Shown piece by piece: positions 33,562 through 41,165 of a DNA stretch of 64,000 nt. The notes below the pieces were generated by a model. That model saw only the letters and a program-made list of their open reading frames with translations, was not told where the DNA came from and searched no databases. A program made the position numbers and the translations under genes. Each line of letters starts with the position of its first letter. Within the stretch, counting starts at the first letter, position 1. Source of the DNA: JAHEME01 sp034435035 (GTDB taxonomy: Bacteria > Chloroflexota > Anaerolineae > Aggregatilineales > UBA3940); contig DAOTXW010000040.1 of NCBI GenBank assembly GCA_034435035.1, positions 98,690-162,689 of the forward strand, in the 5' to 3' direction.

Positions 33562-34590
33562 TCATAAGGGCGGCATTCCTGCCGGGCTTCCGGACTCAAT
33601 CGGGTTGGGGTGGGCCGCTGCCTCCGCCTGGCGGGCGACCTCGCTGAAGCTGATTCCATCCCGCAGCAGGCCCAGGATGCCGCACACGCTGGTCAGGATG
33701 AAATTCAGGCCATGCATGGCGATGGCAAAGCTGCGGCTGGCATCGGGCTGGTAGCCCGACGCCGTCAGCACCCCGATGACAGCTGCCTCGTAGGGACCCA
33801 CTCCCGACGGCGCTGCCGGGACGGCTATCCCCAGCCCTGCTGCGGCGACCGACAGCAGACCGTGTATCAGAGGGACCGACGGCCAGAATGCATGCATGAG
33901 AGCCCAGGCTGCTATACCTGAGGCGATCCAGGCAGCAATTGAGAGAAACAGCCCAACAATGAATGTACGCAGGTCAGAGACCGCGCCCAGCCCCTGCACA
34001 AACGGTTCAAGGAACTGTCGAGCACGCGTGCGGTCGAGGCGGGGCAGCAGCGCGAGGGCGTGTGCCCCTACGCTCAGGGCGCGGCCCGGCCAACGGGCGG
34101 CCAGCGCTAGCACGATCATCCCGGCCACCGCGCCCGCCCCCATCAATGCCCCGGCGCTGGTTGCCCAGCCGGGCAAGTCAAGCCCGATCAGGACGATGCC
34201 GAACAGAACCACCACCGATACCATGTCAAACAATCTCTCGACCACGATACTGGACAGGGCGCTGGTGAAATGCATGCCGGGGCGGCGCCCCGCCAACACC
34301 GCACGGGCGATCTCACCAATTCGCGCGGGAAGAATGTTGTTAAACAGGAAGCCGATGTTAAACAGCCAGAATCCATCAATGGGTGACAGCCGTCCCTGAG
34401 TCAGCGCACTCCAGCGCAGGCCGCGCATCATGACGGTGATCAGCACCAGACCCATCCCGAGTGCCACATAGACGTAGCGAGCCGTGCGGAAGGCCAGCAG
34501 AATCGCGCTGCCATCCGCCCGTCGGAATGCCAGGTACAGGGCGGCGCCGCTGACTGCCAGCCCGATCACCAGTGTATGCCAGCGTCTCAT
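33562..34590 (-). CDS. UPF0104/LPG-synthase-TM-type flippase-like membrane protein
   Basis: A 342-residue protein with eight or so membrane segments matching the lysylphosphatidylglycerol-synthase TM region (UPF0104, flippase-like) family: WSALTQGRLSPIDGFWLFNIGFLFNNILPARIGEIARA is the family hallmark region, then SSIVVERLFDMVSVV and GLGIAVPAAPSGVGPYEAAVIG. The ATG at 34590 begins MRRWHTLVIGL; upstream in-frame starts would extend past the promoter. It is the first gene of the minus-strand glycosylation block. A role in moving lipid-linked intermediates across the membrane is suggested by family and context only. Confidence 0.9.
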   Translation of the reverse strand: MRRWHTLVIGLAVSGAALYLAFRRADGSAILLAFRTARYVYVALGMGLVLITVMMRGLRWSALTQGRLSPIDGFWLFNIGFLFNNILPARIGEIARAVLAGRRPGMHFTSALSSIVVERLFDMVSVVVLFGIVLIGLDLPGWATSAGALMGAGAVAGMIVLALAARWPGRALSVGAHALALLPRLDRTRARQFLEPFVQGLGAVSDLRTFIVGLFLSIAAWIASGIAAWALMHAFWPSVPLIHGLLSVAAAGLGIAVPAAPSGVGPYEAAVIGVLTASGYQPDASRSFAIAMHGLNFILTSVCGILGLLRDGISFSEVARQAEAAAHPNPIESGSPAGMPPL

Positions 34591-34637
34591 AACTGTGCGC
34601 CGATGTTTCCCCGGGCCTCTGAGCCCGGAACGGGCGG

Positions 34638-34666
34638 AGTATAGCACGCGCCCCCTGTCAGGGCAA
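34638..34666 (-). promoter_or_regulatory. Promoter of the envelope glycosylation block
   Basis: On the minus strand TTGCCC (34661-34666) and TATACT (34638-34643) are spaced by 17 bases, giving a leader of about 40 bases to the ATG at 34590. It overlaps the candidate upstream start of the flippase-like gene, which supports the shorter form. Confidence 0.62.
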
Positions 34667-34735
34667 AGCGCTCCCTCCAGCAGTTTGCCTCTTTCTGCAT
34701 GGTCATTTCTCGCAAGCTGACGTATCCTAGATGCC

Positions 34736-35530
34736 ATGAGCGACTCACTCAAGGACCAGATCCGGCTCGGGCGAGAGGCCCTTCGAGACGGGAAGAAGCG
34801 CGAAGCCCGCCGGATTTTTGGGGATTTGGTGCGGGATCATCCTGGCAACGCTGCTGCGTGGTGGTACCTGGCGGCTTTGCTTGACGATCCCGAGCAGAAG
34901 GTGCACTGTCTGCAGCAGGTTCTGCGTCTGGAGCCTGAACACGCAGAAGCGCGCGCAATGCTGGCCCGGCTGCAGGCGCGTGTGGGGCTGCCGACCCCTG
35001 CACGTGGCACTCCGCGGCCTGTTTATGAAGCTCACGAATCTACCGGTGGGCACCTTCGCATGGTTAGCCCGGCTGATGAGGCGCTCCCCTCTGCGCACCC
35101 GGATCGGGGGCACGGCGGTGACGTGTCGGTTCTGATAGCGGTGGTCGTTATCGCCTTGATCGCCATCGCCAGTGCGGCGGCGCTGTTCGGTACGGGCATG
35201 GGCGCTGATCTCTTTGGGATACAGCCGCCGGACGCAGGGCCTACGCTGCAGCCGCTGCAATTTGGCGTACCGGCCTGCAGCCAGACTGAGGATCCGGGCG
35301 CACGGCTGGTATTCATCAATAACAGCCCGGTCACGATTGAGATCTCTGAGGGGCCAGAAGGGCAGGAGCGGCTGGTAGGCAGCATTGCGGCGGGCAGTCA
35401 GGTCGAGGTCGATGCCAGCCCCGGGACTCCCGTGCGGTACTCCGCTGCAACGGCTGATCCCGCCTATGCGTCCGGCGGAGCCATCCTGGAGGTGCCTGCC
35501 GGGAGCATCTGCCGAATTCCGATCCGCTGA
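34736..35530 (+). CDS. TPR-containing single-pass membrane protein
   Basis: A 264-residue protein. Residues 1-85 are TPR-like (LGREALRDGKKREARRIFGD, GNAAAWWYLAALLDDPEQKV, EPEHAEARAMLARL), a Pro/Thr/His linker follows, then one transmembrane helix (about 125-147, VLIAVVVIALIAIASAAALFG), and an outer beta-rich domain of about 110 residues (LVFINNSPVTIEI). No signal peptide precedes the TPR part, so TPR is predicted cytosolic. It is divergent from the flippase-like gene and 11 bases ahead of rsmD. Function unknown; it may be a membrane adaptor. Confidence 0.8.
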   Translation: MSDSLKDQIRLGREALRDGKKREARRIFGDLVRDHPGNAAAWWYLAALLDDPEQKVHCLQQVLRLEPEHAEARAMLARLQARVGLPTPARGTPRPVYEAHESTGGHLRMVSPADEALPSAHPDRGHGGDVSVLIAVVVIALIAIASAAALFGTGMGADLFGIQPPDAGPTLQPLQFGVPACSQTEDPGARLVFINNSPVTIEISEGPEGQERLVGSIAAGSQVEVDASPGTPVRYSAATADPAYASGGAILEVPAGSICRIPIR

Positions 35531-35541
35531 AGGGATCCCCC

Positions 35542-36108
35542 ATGGCGATCCGCGTCATTGCCGGTAAGGCGAAGGGGCGCAAGCTGAAGATGGTCCCTGG
35601 CGAGATAACGCGCCCGGTGATGGATCGCGTCAAGGAGAATGTGTTCAATATCGTGGGCCCATCTGTGCGCGAGACGCGCTGGCTGGATCTGTTTGCCGGC
35701 ACAGGCAGCGTCGGTATTGAGGCACTCAGCCGCGGCGCCCGCACCTGCCTGTTCACGGATACGAGTCGGGCGGCAATCCGGACGATCCATGAGAACCTGC
35801 AGATCACCGGGCTCGCTTCCAGCGCCCGTGTCGAGCGGGCCGACGCCCTGCTTATGCTACGGAATGATCCACAGGATGAAGCGGCATTTGAGTACATCTA
35901 CGTCGCTCCCCCCCAGTACCAGGGAATCTGGCAGAAGGTTCTGGAGCTAATTGACGCGCGTCCGACGTGGCTGGCGCCGGATGGAATCGTGATCGTGCAG
36001 ATCGATCCGCGGGAATATGCCGATCTGGACCTCACGAACCTGCGGCTGATCGACCGGCGCACCTATGGCAACACCCTGGTGCTCTTCTATGAACTGCCGG
36101 GAGAATGA
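35542..36108 (+). CDS. rsmD: 16S rRNA (guanine(966)-N2)-methyltransferase RsmD
   Basis: A 188-residue protein of the RsmD family, which methylates N2 of G966 in 16S rRNA. Start-region motif MAIRVIAGKAKGRKLKMVPG, then RPVMDRVKENVFNI, SAM motif I WLDLFAGTGSVGIEALSRGA, and RADALLML. The usual catalytic D/N-PP-F/Y motif reads YVAPPQYQG here, so the first residue is Ala rather than Asp; that variant occurs in the right place and may be lineage-specific. Preceded by AAGGGATC. It follows the TPR membrane gene by 11 bases. Confidence 0.93.
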   Translation: MAIRVIAGKAKGRKLKMVPGEITRPVMDRVKENVFNIVGPSVRETRWLDLFAGTGSVGIEALSRGARTCLFTDTSRAAIRTIHENLQITGLASSARVERADALLMLRNDPQDEAAFEYIYVAPPQYQGIWQKVLELIDARPTWLAPDGIVIVQIDPREYADLDLTNLRLIDRRTYGNTLVLFYELPGE

Positions 36109-36123
36109 TCTCAAAGCACGCCA

Positions 36124-36151
36124 TTGACCCGGCGATAGGACAGGGTACAAT
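36124..36151 (+). promoter_or_regulatory. Promoter of the zinc-ribbon protein gene
   Basis: TTGACC (36124-36129) and TACAAT (36146-36151) are spaced by 16 bases, about 37 bases ahead of the ATG at 36188 with an AGGAG ribosome binding site between. Confidence 0.7.
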
Positions 36152-36187
36152 CGAGGTGATCGCTGCACCCCCATCAGGAGCTTTACC

Positions 36188-36490
36188 ATGCGCGAATGTG
36201 CTGTTTGCCACACACAGACCGAAGATCATGTCACCATATGCCCAAATTGCCACGCTGATCTTACGGCGGACTCCGTCACAGCGCGTGCCCTGCGTCAGAT
36301 CATGAAAAGCCCGCGCGCCAGCGCCGTCTACGTGGTAGCACCGCCGGGCGCATGCCCGGCTTGCCGCAGCACCCAGGGGACGTATGCCAAGCAGTCCGGG
36401 CGCGTTCCCCTGCTTCCGCATGAAGGCTGCTCCTGCCCGAATGGCTGCCTGTGTCGCTATGAGCCGCTGGTGGTGGAAGTAGGGCCCTAG
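36188..36490 (+). CDS. Small cysteine-rich zinc-ribbon protein
   Basis: A 100-residue soluble protein with two Cys clusters. The N-terminal ribbon has C4-x2-C7 and C19-x2-C22 (CAVC, CPNC). After a basic helix comes CPAC and a C-terminal run CSCPNGCLC, giving nine or more further Cys/His candidates. It likely binds one or two zinc ions. No further domain is recognisable, and the function is unknown. It has its own promoter and its stop overlaps that of the converging cca-like gene by four bases. Confidence 0.75.
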   Translation: MRECAVCHTQTEDHVTICPNCHADLTADSVTARALRQIMKSPRASAVYVVAPPGACPACRSTQGTYAKQSGRVPLLPHEGCSCPNGCLCRYEPLVVEVGP

Positions 36491-37938
36491 TCCACCTGCT
36501 CGCTGCTCTGCGTGACGGGCTTCGCTGATTCAATGGGCGGTGCCCCGGCTAGCAGCTGCTTTGCCCTCCGGATCGCCTGCTTCTTGGTACGAATCTGCCC
36601 GGAAGCCTGCTCCTCGCGGAGTTGCTCCATGAGGTTGCCCAGGGCAGGCCCGGGTGAAATATTCAGAGCAGCCATCAGGTCGTCCCCGCTGAGCAGCGCG
36701 GGCGGCGCGATGACCTGCTGGTGGCGGCGAAAGCAGGCGTCCAGCAGCGGCGAGGCCACCTCATCTAACAGCATCCCCCATTCGCGTGCACGCGTGCTGA
36801 ACGGATCATTGGCCAGAAAGGCTGCGAGCTCCAGCACCAGAGCATCCACTCCCGCGTCGCCGGTCAGCCGATAGTACTGATAGATGCGGCGATCATCCGG
36901 GCGCTCAGGAGGACTCAGTGCTCTGCCTCGCCCCCGCGTTACACCCTCCAGTATCCGCCGTTCGTTTCCAGAGAGGCGCAGGCGGTCTGCCCAGAGCGCA
37001 GCGTTCTGACCTTCAGGGGTCAGGGCGTGCAGCAGGAGCAGCGCCCCTCGTGTGCGCCGATCGGCCACCGGGTACCCGAAGTGTTCCTGGAGCTGGCGCC
37101 GGAAGCGATCCAGCACCATCACGGCGGTACCCATCATCAGGTTGGCTGCGAGATTGTCATCTCGACGCGGGCTGATGGCTGTCAGGATCGCCCAGGTCTG
37201 GCTGGCCAGAGCAAGAAGCTGCTCCAGGCCGGGGCCTTCTGGCAGCCTGTGGGGTGAGAGAGGGGGGAGCAGGCCCAGCGCGCTGAGCAGCCGGATTCCT
37301 CCGCTGGCGCGCCGGCCTCCCAGGATGGTGAAGAACTCATCGCGGCAGCGCTCAGGCTGATCCAGGTCACCGGAGGGCGCAGTAAGGCGTCGGGCAGCCG
37401 CCTGTGTAGCAGCACGCGTCTCCGGGGTCAGGCGCAGTGAGAACTGCAGGCTGAGCCGGACCGCCCGCAGCGCCCGCACCGGGTCATCAGCGATGCTGGA
37501 GGGAGAACACTGACGCAGAACACGCCGCTCCAGCAGATCGGCCTGTCCGCCAAGCGGGTCGATCAGCATTTCTGGCGAATCCAGCCGCGCGGCCATGGCG
37601 TTGATGGTGAAATCACGCCCTGCCAGATCGGCGAGGAGATCGGGGCCGCGGAACGCGGCGACATCGATAACCATGCCACTTTTGAGGATGACGCGGCCAG
37701 TGCGCCGCTCAGGATCGATGGGGTAGTACGCACCGTCGAGCGCGTCGGCCAGCCTGCGGGCAATCCTCAGCCCATCGCCCGGGGTGGCCAGATCAATATC
37801 GCCGGCAGCCCGGCCGATCACGGCATCGCGGACGATTCCACCTACCAGATACAGCTGAGAAGCGGCAGGGGCTGCAGAAGCGATCTGTGGCACCAACTCA
37901 GGCCAGATCAGGGTGGGGTGTGGAACCTGTGCATCCAT
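36487..37938 (-). CDS. tRNA nucleotidyltransferase/poly(A) polymerase family protein
   Basis: A 483-residue protein of the class II nucleotidyltransferase family. The catalytic head shows LVGGIVRDAVIGRAAGDIDL with metal ligands D47 and D49, then the RRTGRV strand, VAAFRGPDLLADLAGRDFTINAMA and the RNA-binding segment DDPVRALRAVRLSLQFSL. The C-terminal helical part is variable and I see no clear HD phosphohydrolase site. The family adds CCA or A residues to tRNA 3' ends. In some bacteria CCA- and A-adding roles are split, so the exact activity is left open. It is the last gene of the rplU-led cluster. Confidence 0.88.
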   Translation of the reverse strand: MDAQVPHPTLIWPELVPQIASAAPAASQLYLVGGIVRDAVIGRAAGDIDLATPGDGLRIARRLADALDGAYYPIDPERRTGRVILKSGMVIDVAAFRGPDLLADLAGRDFTINAMAARLDSPEMLIDPLGGQADLLERRVLRQCSPSSIADDPVRALRAVRLSLQFSLRLTPETRAATQAAARRLTAPSGDLDQPERCRDEFFTILGGRRASGGIRLLSALGLLPPLSPHRLPEGPGLEQLLALASQTWAILTAISPRRDDNLAANLMMGTAVMVLDRFRRQLQEHFGYPVADRRTRGALLLLHALTPEGQNAALWADRLRLSGNERRILEGVTRGRGRALSPPERPDDRRIYQYYRLTGDAGVDALVLELAAFLANDPFSTRAREWGMLLDEVASPLLDACFRRHQQVIAPPALLSGDDLMAALNISPGPALGNLMEQLREEQASGQIRTKKQAIRRAKQLLAGAPPIESAKPVTQSSEQVD

Positions 37939-37953
37939 CGCCCGCCCGGAAGA

Positions 37954-38532
37954 TCAGGACTCGCGGTGTGCCGGCTCCGGGCCAATCAGTGCGCCGGGCC
38001 GGACCACCCCGATGAAGGGCAGGTTGCGATAGTACTCGTCGATATCCAGACCGTAGCCGAAGACAAAAGCATCCTTAATGGCAAATCCCACGTAGTCCAG
38101 CCGGACATCGATCTCGCGCCGCTCGCTCTTGTCGAGCAGTGTACAGACACGGAGGCTGGCAGGGCGGCGTGCCTCCAGCAGGCGCAGCACCTGAGCCATT
38201 GTATGCCCGGAATCAATGATGTCTTCAACGATGAGGACATGTCGATTTTCGATAGACAGGTGGAGATCCATCAGGATACGCACGTCGCCCGGCGAACTGC
38301 GCACGCCGGTGCCATAGGAAGTGACATCCATGAAGTCTACGGTATGAGGCACGTCGATGCGGCGCATGAGGTCGGACATGAAAAGCATGCTGCCTTTCAG
38401 GATGCCAACCAGCATCAGAGAGCGGCCCTGATAGTCTGCTGTGATGGCGTGGCCCAGCTCGGTGATGCGCGCCTGCAGGCGATCCGCGTCAATCAGTACA
38501 TAATCCAGCAGATCCTGGTATGGAGGAGGCAC
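37954..38532 (-). CDS. hpt: Hypoxanthine phosphoribosyltransferase
   Basis: A 192-residue purine-salvage enzyme converting hypoxanthine or guanine plus PRPP to IMP or GMP. The PRPP-binding motif is VLIVEDIIDSGHTM, with the earlier LVGILKGSMLFMSDLMR loop and SYGTG flap, and FVFGYGLDIDEYYRNLPFIGVV near the end, all in standard order. I chose GTG at 38532, preceded by GGGAG at 7 bases, because it gives the usual family length; an ATG at 38628 would add 32 non-conserved residues. It lies between tdk and the nucleotidyltransferase gene. Confidence 0.95.
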   Translation of the reverse strand: MPPPYQDLLDYVLIDADRLQARITELGHAITADYQGRSLMLVGILKGSMLFMSDLMRRIDVPHTVDFMDVTSYGTGVRSSPGDVRILMDLHLSIENRHVLIVEDIIDSGHTMAQVLRLLEARRPASLRVCTLLDKSERREIDVRLDYVGFAIKDAFVFGYGLDIDEYYRNLPFIGVVRPGALIGPEPAHRES

Positions 38533-38636
38533 CCGACAACTCCCGGTTGCTTTCACCTGCCCGGTGGTCGGCGCCCAACGCGGCAGCGCCGCCGGGACTT
38601 CATGATCGCAAGTATACGGCAGCCGCACAATCCTGA

Positions 38637-39227
38637 CTAGCCCTCGCTGCGCGGGCGTCCGGGAACCTGGTGGCAGTGCCGGCAGCGCGCCTCGTAGGAT
38701 TCCCGGGCGCCGATGAGGATGATGGGATCGTCGTACTGCGCAGGCTGCCCGTTGATCAGGCGCTGCGACCGGGAGGCTTCCTCTCCGCAGATCACGCAGA
38801 TGGCATGCAGCTTGTCCACATGTTCGGCCTGCGCGATGAGAGCCGGCATCGGCCCGAAGGGCTCGGCGCGGAAGTCGAGGTCCAGGCCGGCGACGATGAC
38901 GCGGATGCCGCGGCTTTCAGCGAGCCGGCTGCAGACTTCGACCAGGCTGCCGTCAAAGAACTGGGCCTCGTCGATGGCAACCACGGTTGTCCCGTCCTGG
39001 AGATGAGACCAGATATCGCTGGCCCGCTCGATCGATATCGCGTCCGTGGCCCGGCCATCGTGCGAGTTGATGCTGCTCGCGCTGTAGCGATCGTCGAGCA
39101 GCGGCTTGAAGACCTGAACAATCTGGCGGGCAATCTCCGCCCGCCGAACGCGGCGGATCAGCTCTTCAGACTTGCCGCTGAACATGCTGCCGCAGATCAC
39201 CTCAACATGCCCCCGGTGATGTCTCAT
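38637..39227 (-). CDS. tdk: Thymidine kinase (type II)
   Basis: A 196-residue enzyme phosphorylating thymidine for dTMP salvage. The P-loop is GSMFSGKS (about residues 13-20), the catalytic/Walker B region is VAIDEAQFF, the DLDFRAEPFGPM lasso region is present, and zinc ligands appear as CVICGEEA and CRHC. The ATG at 39227 starts MRHHRGHVEVICG; upstream residues are not conserved. It lies between rpmE and hpt, making a nucleotide-salvage pair at the end of the ribosomal-protein cluster. Confidence 0.96.
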   Translation of the reverse strand: MRHHRGHVEVICGSMFSGKSEELIRRVRRAEIARQIVQVFKPLLDDRYSASSINSHDGRATDAISIERASDIWSHLQDGTTVVAIDEAQFFDGSLVEVCSRLAESRGIRVIVAGLDLDFRAEPFGPMPALIAQAEHVDKLHAICVICGEEASRSQRLINGQPAQYDDPIILIGARESYEARCRHCHQVPGRPRSEG

Positions 39228-39267
39228 GATGCCTGTTTTGCTCCGCTGGTGGGATGGTTTCAGAGTC

Positions 39268-39308
39268 AGGGCGCGGCCCCTGCGGAGATTCACAGGATGC
39301 CGCGCCCT
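39268..39308 (-). terminator. Hairpin between rpmE and tdk
   Basis: AGGGCGCGGC (39268-39277) pairs fully with GCCGCGCCCT (39299-39308) around a 21-base loop. No T-run follows, so it may be a weak terminator or a processing/stability hairpin separating ribosomal from salvage genes. Confidence 0.45.
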
Positions 39309-39341
39309 CATTCCATGGCTACCCGTTCGGCAGGCGTCCGA

Positions 39342-39806
39342 TCAGCTCTCGCCAGACGGGACCGAATAACCGCGCGCGCGAAGCGTGCGCTTGAGGTCGA
39401 TGAGTCCCTTCTGGCCGAAGCCCTTGATGCTCAGCAGGGCCTCATCGCCGCCCCGGGCGAAGGCTTCCAGCACGGCGCCGGCTGTGGTCAGGCCGGCCTC
39501 CGCGAGCGCCTTCTCGTTGCGGGCGCCCAGCGCCAGTTCTGTGATCGGCAGGTCTGGCGAAGTGCGCGCCTCGGCTGCCTCGCGCTCGGCGGTGATGCGC
39601 TGCTCGCGCGCCTGCAAGCGCTTCATGAAGCGATCAACCTGCCCCTCAGTGTCGACAATGCGCTGCTCGCCTGTGAAGAACGGGTGGCAGTTGCTGCAGA
39701 CGTCGGTGGAAATGCGCGGCACCGTCGAACCAGTCGTCCACGAGTTGCCGCAGGCGCAGGTGACCACGGCGTCAGGATACCATTTCGGGTGAATGTCGGG
39801 TTTCAC
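39342..39806 (-). CDS. rpmE: Ribosomal protein L31 fused to an RNA polymerase alpha-CTD-like helix-hairpin-helix domain
   Basis: A 154-residue protein, about twice the usual L31 length. Residues 1-70 are zinc-type (C+) L31: MKPDIHPKWYPDAVVTCACG, with zinc ligands C17, C19, C37 and C40, and CSNCHPFFTGEQR. A helical, charged linker (about 70-90) leads to residues 92-150, whose pattern LPITELALGARNEKALAEAG, LTTAGAVLEAF, LLSIKGFGQKGLIDLKRTL closely resembles the C-terminal domain of the RNA polymerase alpha subunit (nucleic-acid-binding helix-hairpin-helix). The frame is continuous with no sign of frameshift. The L31 identity is firm; the fold assignment of the extension is from pattern. Confidence 0.93.
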   Translation of the reverse strand: MKPDIHPKWYPDAVVTCACGNSWTTGSTVPRISTDVCSNCHPFFTGEQRIVDTEGQVDRFMKRLQAREQRITAEREAAEARTSPDLPITELALGARNEKALAEAGLTTAGAVLEAFARGGDEALLSIKGFGQKGLIDLKRTLRARGYSVPSGES

Positions 39807-39835
39807 AGCTCAATCCTTTTTCGTAAGGCAACACG

Positions 39836-39857
39836 GCCCCGCCACCAAGGGCGGGGT
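39836..39857 (-). terminator. Hairpin between rpmA and rpmE
   Basis: CCCCGCC (39837-39843) pairs with GGCGGGG (39850-39856) around a 6-base loop in the gap between the L27 and L31 genes. There is no adjacent T-run, so partial termination or mRNA stabilisation is as likely as full termination. Confidence 0.4.
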
Positions 39858-39918
39858 AGCGTATTGCATCGATCCCCTGATCGCTGCCTGCCAGCGGAGA
39901 AGCTCAGACAGACGCGGC

Positions 39919-40188
39919 TTACCGAGCGTTGGGGTTCTCCGGGCGGATGCTGATCAGGCGGCGGCCGCCGCGCCCGTATTCAAAGTGCACGTAGCCTTCG
40001 GACAGTGCAAACAGCGTGTAGTCACGGCCCATGCCCACGTTGGTGCCCGGGTGGAACCTGGTCCCGCACTGGCGCATCAAGATGTTGCCGGGGATGACGT
40101 GCTCGCCGCCAAAGCGCTTCACGCCGCGCATCTTGGGATTGCTATCGCGGCCGTTCCGGGTCGAGCCGCTGCCTTTCTTGTGTGCCAT
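39919..40188 (-). CDS. rpmA: 50S ribosomal protein L27
   Basis: An 89-residue L27. The N-terminus MAHKKGSGSTRNGRDSNPK is the conserved tail that reaches toward the peptidyl-transferase centre, followed by GVKRFGGEHVIPGNILMRQ, GTRFHPGTNVGMGRDYTLFAL and a short variable end. The ATG at 40188 is preceded by GGGAGG at 7 bases; a GTG one codon upstream is not needed. There is no N-terminal cleavage extension of the Firmicutes kind. It forms the standard rplU-rpmA pair. Confidence 0.98.
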   Translation of the reverse strand: MAHKKGSGSTRNGRDSNPKMRGVKRFGGEHVIPGNILMRQCGTRFHPGTNVGMGRDYTLFALSEGYVHFEYGRGGRRLISIRPENPNAR

Positions 40189-40266
40189 CACTTTCCTCCC
40201 TGTGCCGGCGCCCGGGCGCCCGCCGCGCTCAGTGCGCGTGGGGCAGGGCGGGGCCGGCCCGGTTAA

Positions 40267-40653
40267 TTATTCCGCCGATGCCTGCCCGGCTTCTTCGGAG
40301 CCAGATGCCTGCGCCTTCCGGCTGCGGCCTGGCTTCTTGCCCGGTGCGCCGATGCCGGTGATCATCAGGCGCGTGTAGTACTGCCGATGGCCCTGCTTCC
40401 GGCGGTAGCGCTGCTTGGGCTTGAACTTGTAGACGATGATCTTCTTGCCGCGGAACTGCTCAACCACCTCCGCCCGGACGACGCTGCCCTCCACCACGGG
40501 GCGGCCGATCACGGTGGCGGGGCCGTCGGCGACCAGCAGCACATCGCTGAACTCAAGCTTATCGCCCACCTGGCTGGCCAGGCGCTCGGTGACGATCGTC
40601 TGGCCGACCTCGGCATGGTACTGCTTGCCGCCAATGCGGACAATCGCGTACAT
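40267..40653 (-). CDS. rplU: 50S ribosomal protein L21
   Basis: A 128-residue L21, beginning MYAIVRIGGKQYHAEVGQTI and carrying the family's C-terminal signature KIIVYKFKPKQRYRRKQGHRQ. After the domain (about residue 103) is a Lys/Arg/Ser/Glu-rich extension of about 25 residues. The ATG at 40653 is preceded by GGAG; the upstream in-frame extension of 33 residues is not conserved. It is the first gene of the cluster and follows a consensus promoter with a leader of about 100 bases. Confidence 0.98.
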   Translation of the reverse strand: MYAIVRIGGKQYHAEVGQTIVTERLASQVGDKLEFSDVLLVADGPATVIGRPVVEGSVVRAEVVEQFRGKKIIVYKFKPKQRYRRKQGHRQYYTRLMITGIGAPGKKPGRSRKAQASGSEEAGQASAE

Positions 40654-40758
40654 GGTGTCTCCGTTCTTCGCTTGCCGCCTGGGCGCGCGTCTCGCAAGAG
40701 CGGCCAGGGGAAGACGGTGCAGACTGAATTGTGCGCTCCGGCTGTGGAGCAAGGCAGG

Positions 40759-40787
40759 ATTATAGCGATCCCACCCATGCCTGTCAA
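40759..40787 (-). promoter_or_regulatory. Consensus sigma-70-type promoter of rplU
   Basis: On the minus strand a perfect TTGACA (40782-40787) and perfect TATAAT (40759-40764) are spaced by exactly 17 bases. The predicted leader to the rplU ATG is about 100 bases. Confidence 0.9.
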
Positions 40788-40916
40788 CGGCAGCCAGGGC
40801 CGGGGAGGCTCAGGCCGGGCAGGGGCGGCGCGGGCCGATCTGATCAAACGATCCATTGACCGAATGGCGATCCGGCTGTAGGCTGGACAGGGCGGCGCGG
40901 GCCGCTGCGGCGTTCC

Positions 40917-41004
40917 GTAACGACAGAACGGGATTCTGTCGGGACGGGCGACCTGCGAAAAAAGTGACATTCTGTAACGCCCGACGATCTATTTCGTCGG
41001 GACG
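40917..41004. repeat. Two related hairpin repeats with shared flanks
   Basis: Two units at 40917-40946 and 40974-41004 each begin GTAACG and end GTCGGGACG. The first folds as CGACAGAA (40921-40928) with TTCTGTCG (40934-40941). The second folds as CCCGACGA (40980-40987) with TCGTCGGG (40994-41001). Stem sequences differ but flanks and geometry are kept, with a period of about 57 bases. Confidence 0.7.
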
Positions 41005-41165
41005 AAAGGGCCCGGCGGACCCCCTGCTGTACCTGAGATGGATTCACAATCCCTGCATGATGTGATGGCGCCGGAGCAGGCACCAACAGGCACGCCTTTT
41101 GTCACGCCGATGCGGGCGTTTCGTCGAGCGCTAAGGCCCTGCAGAGGCCGCCGACCGGGCACCTG

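Noticed and set aside
38670..39953. 427-codon open frame on the plus strand across tdk and rpmE
   Set aside because: Thymidine kinase and L31 on the minus strand are certain, and the antisense product shows no family pattern.
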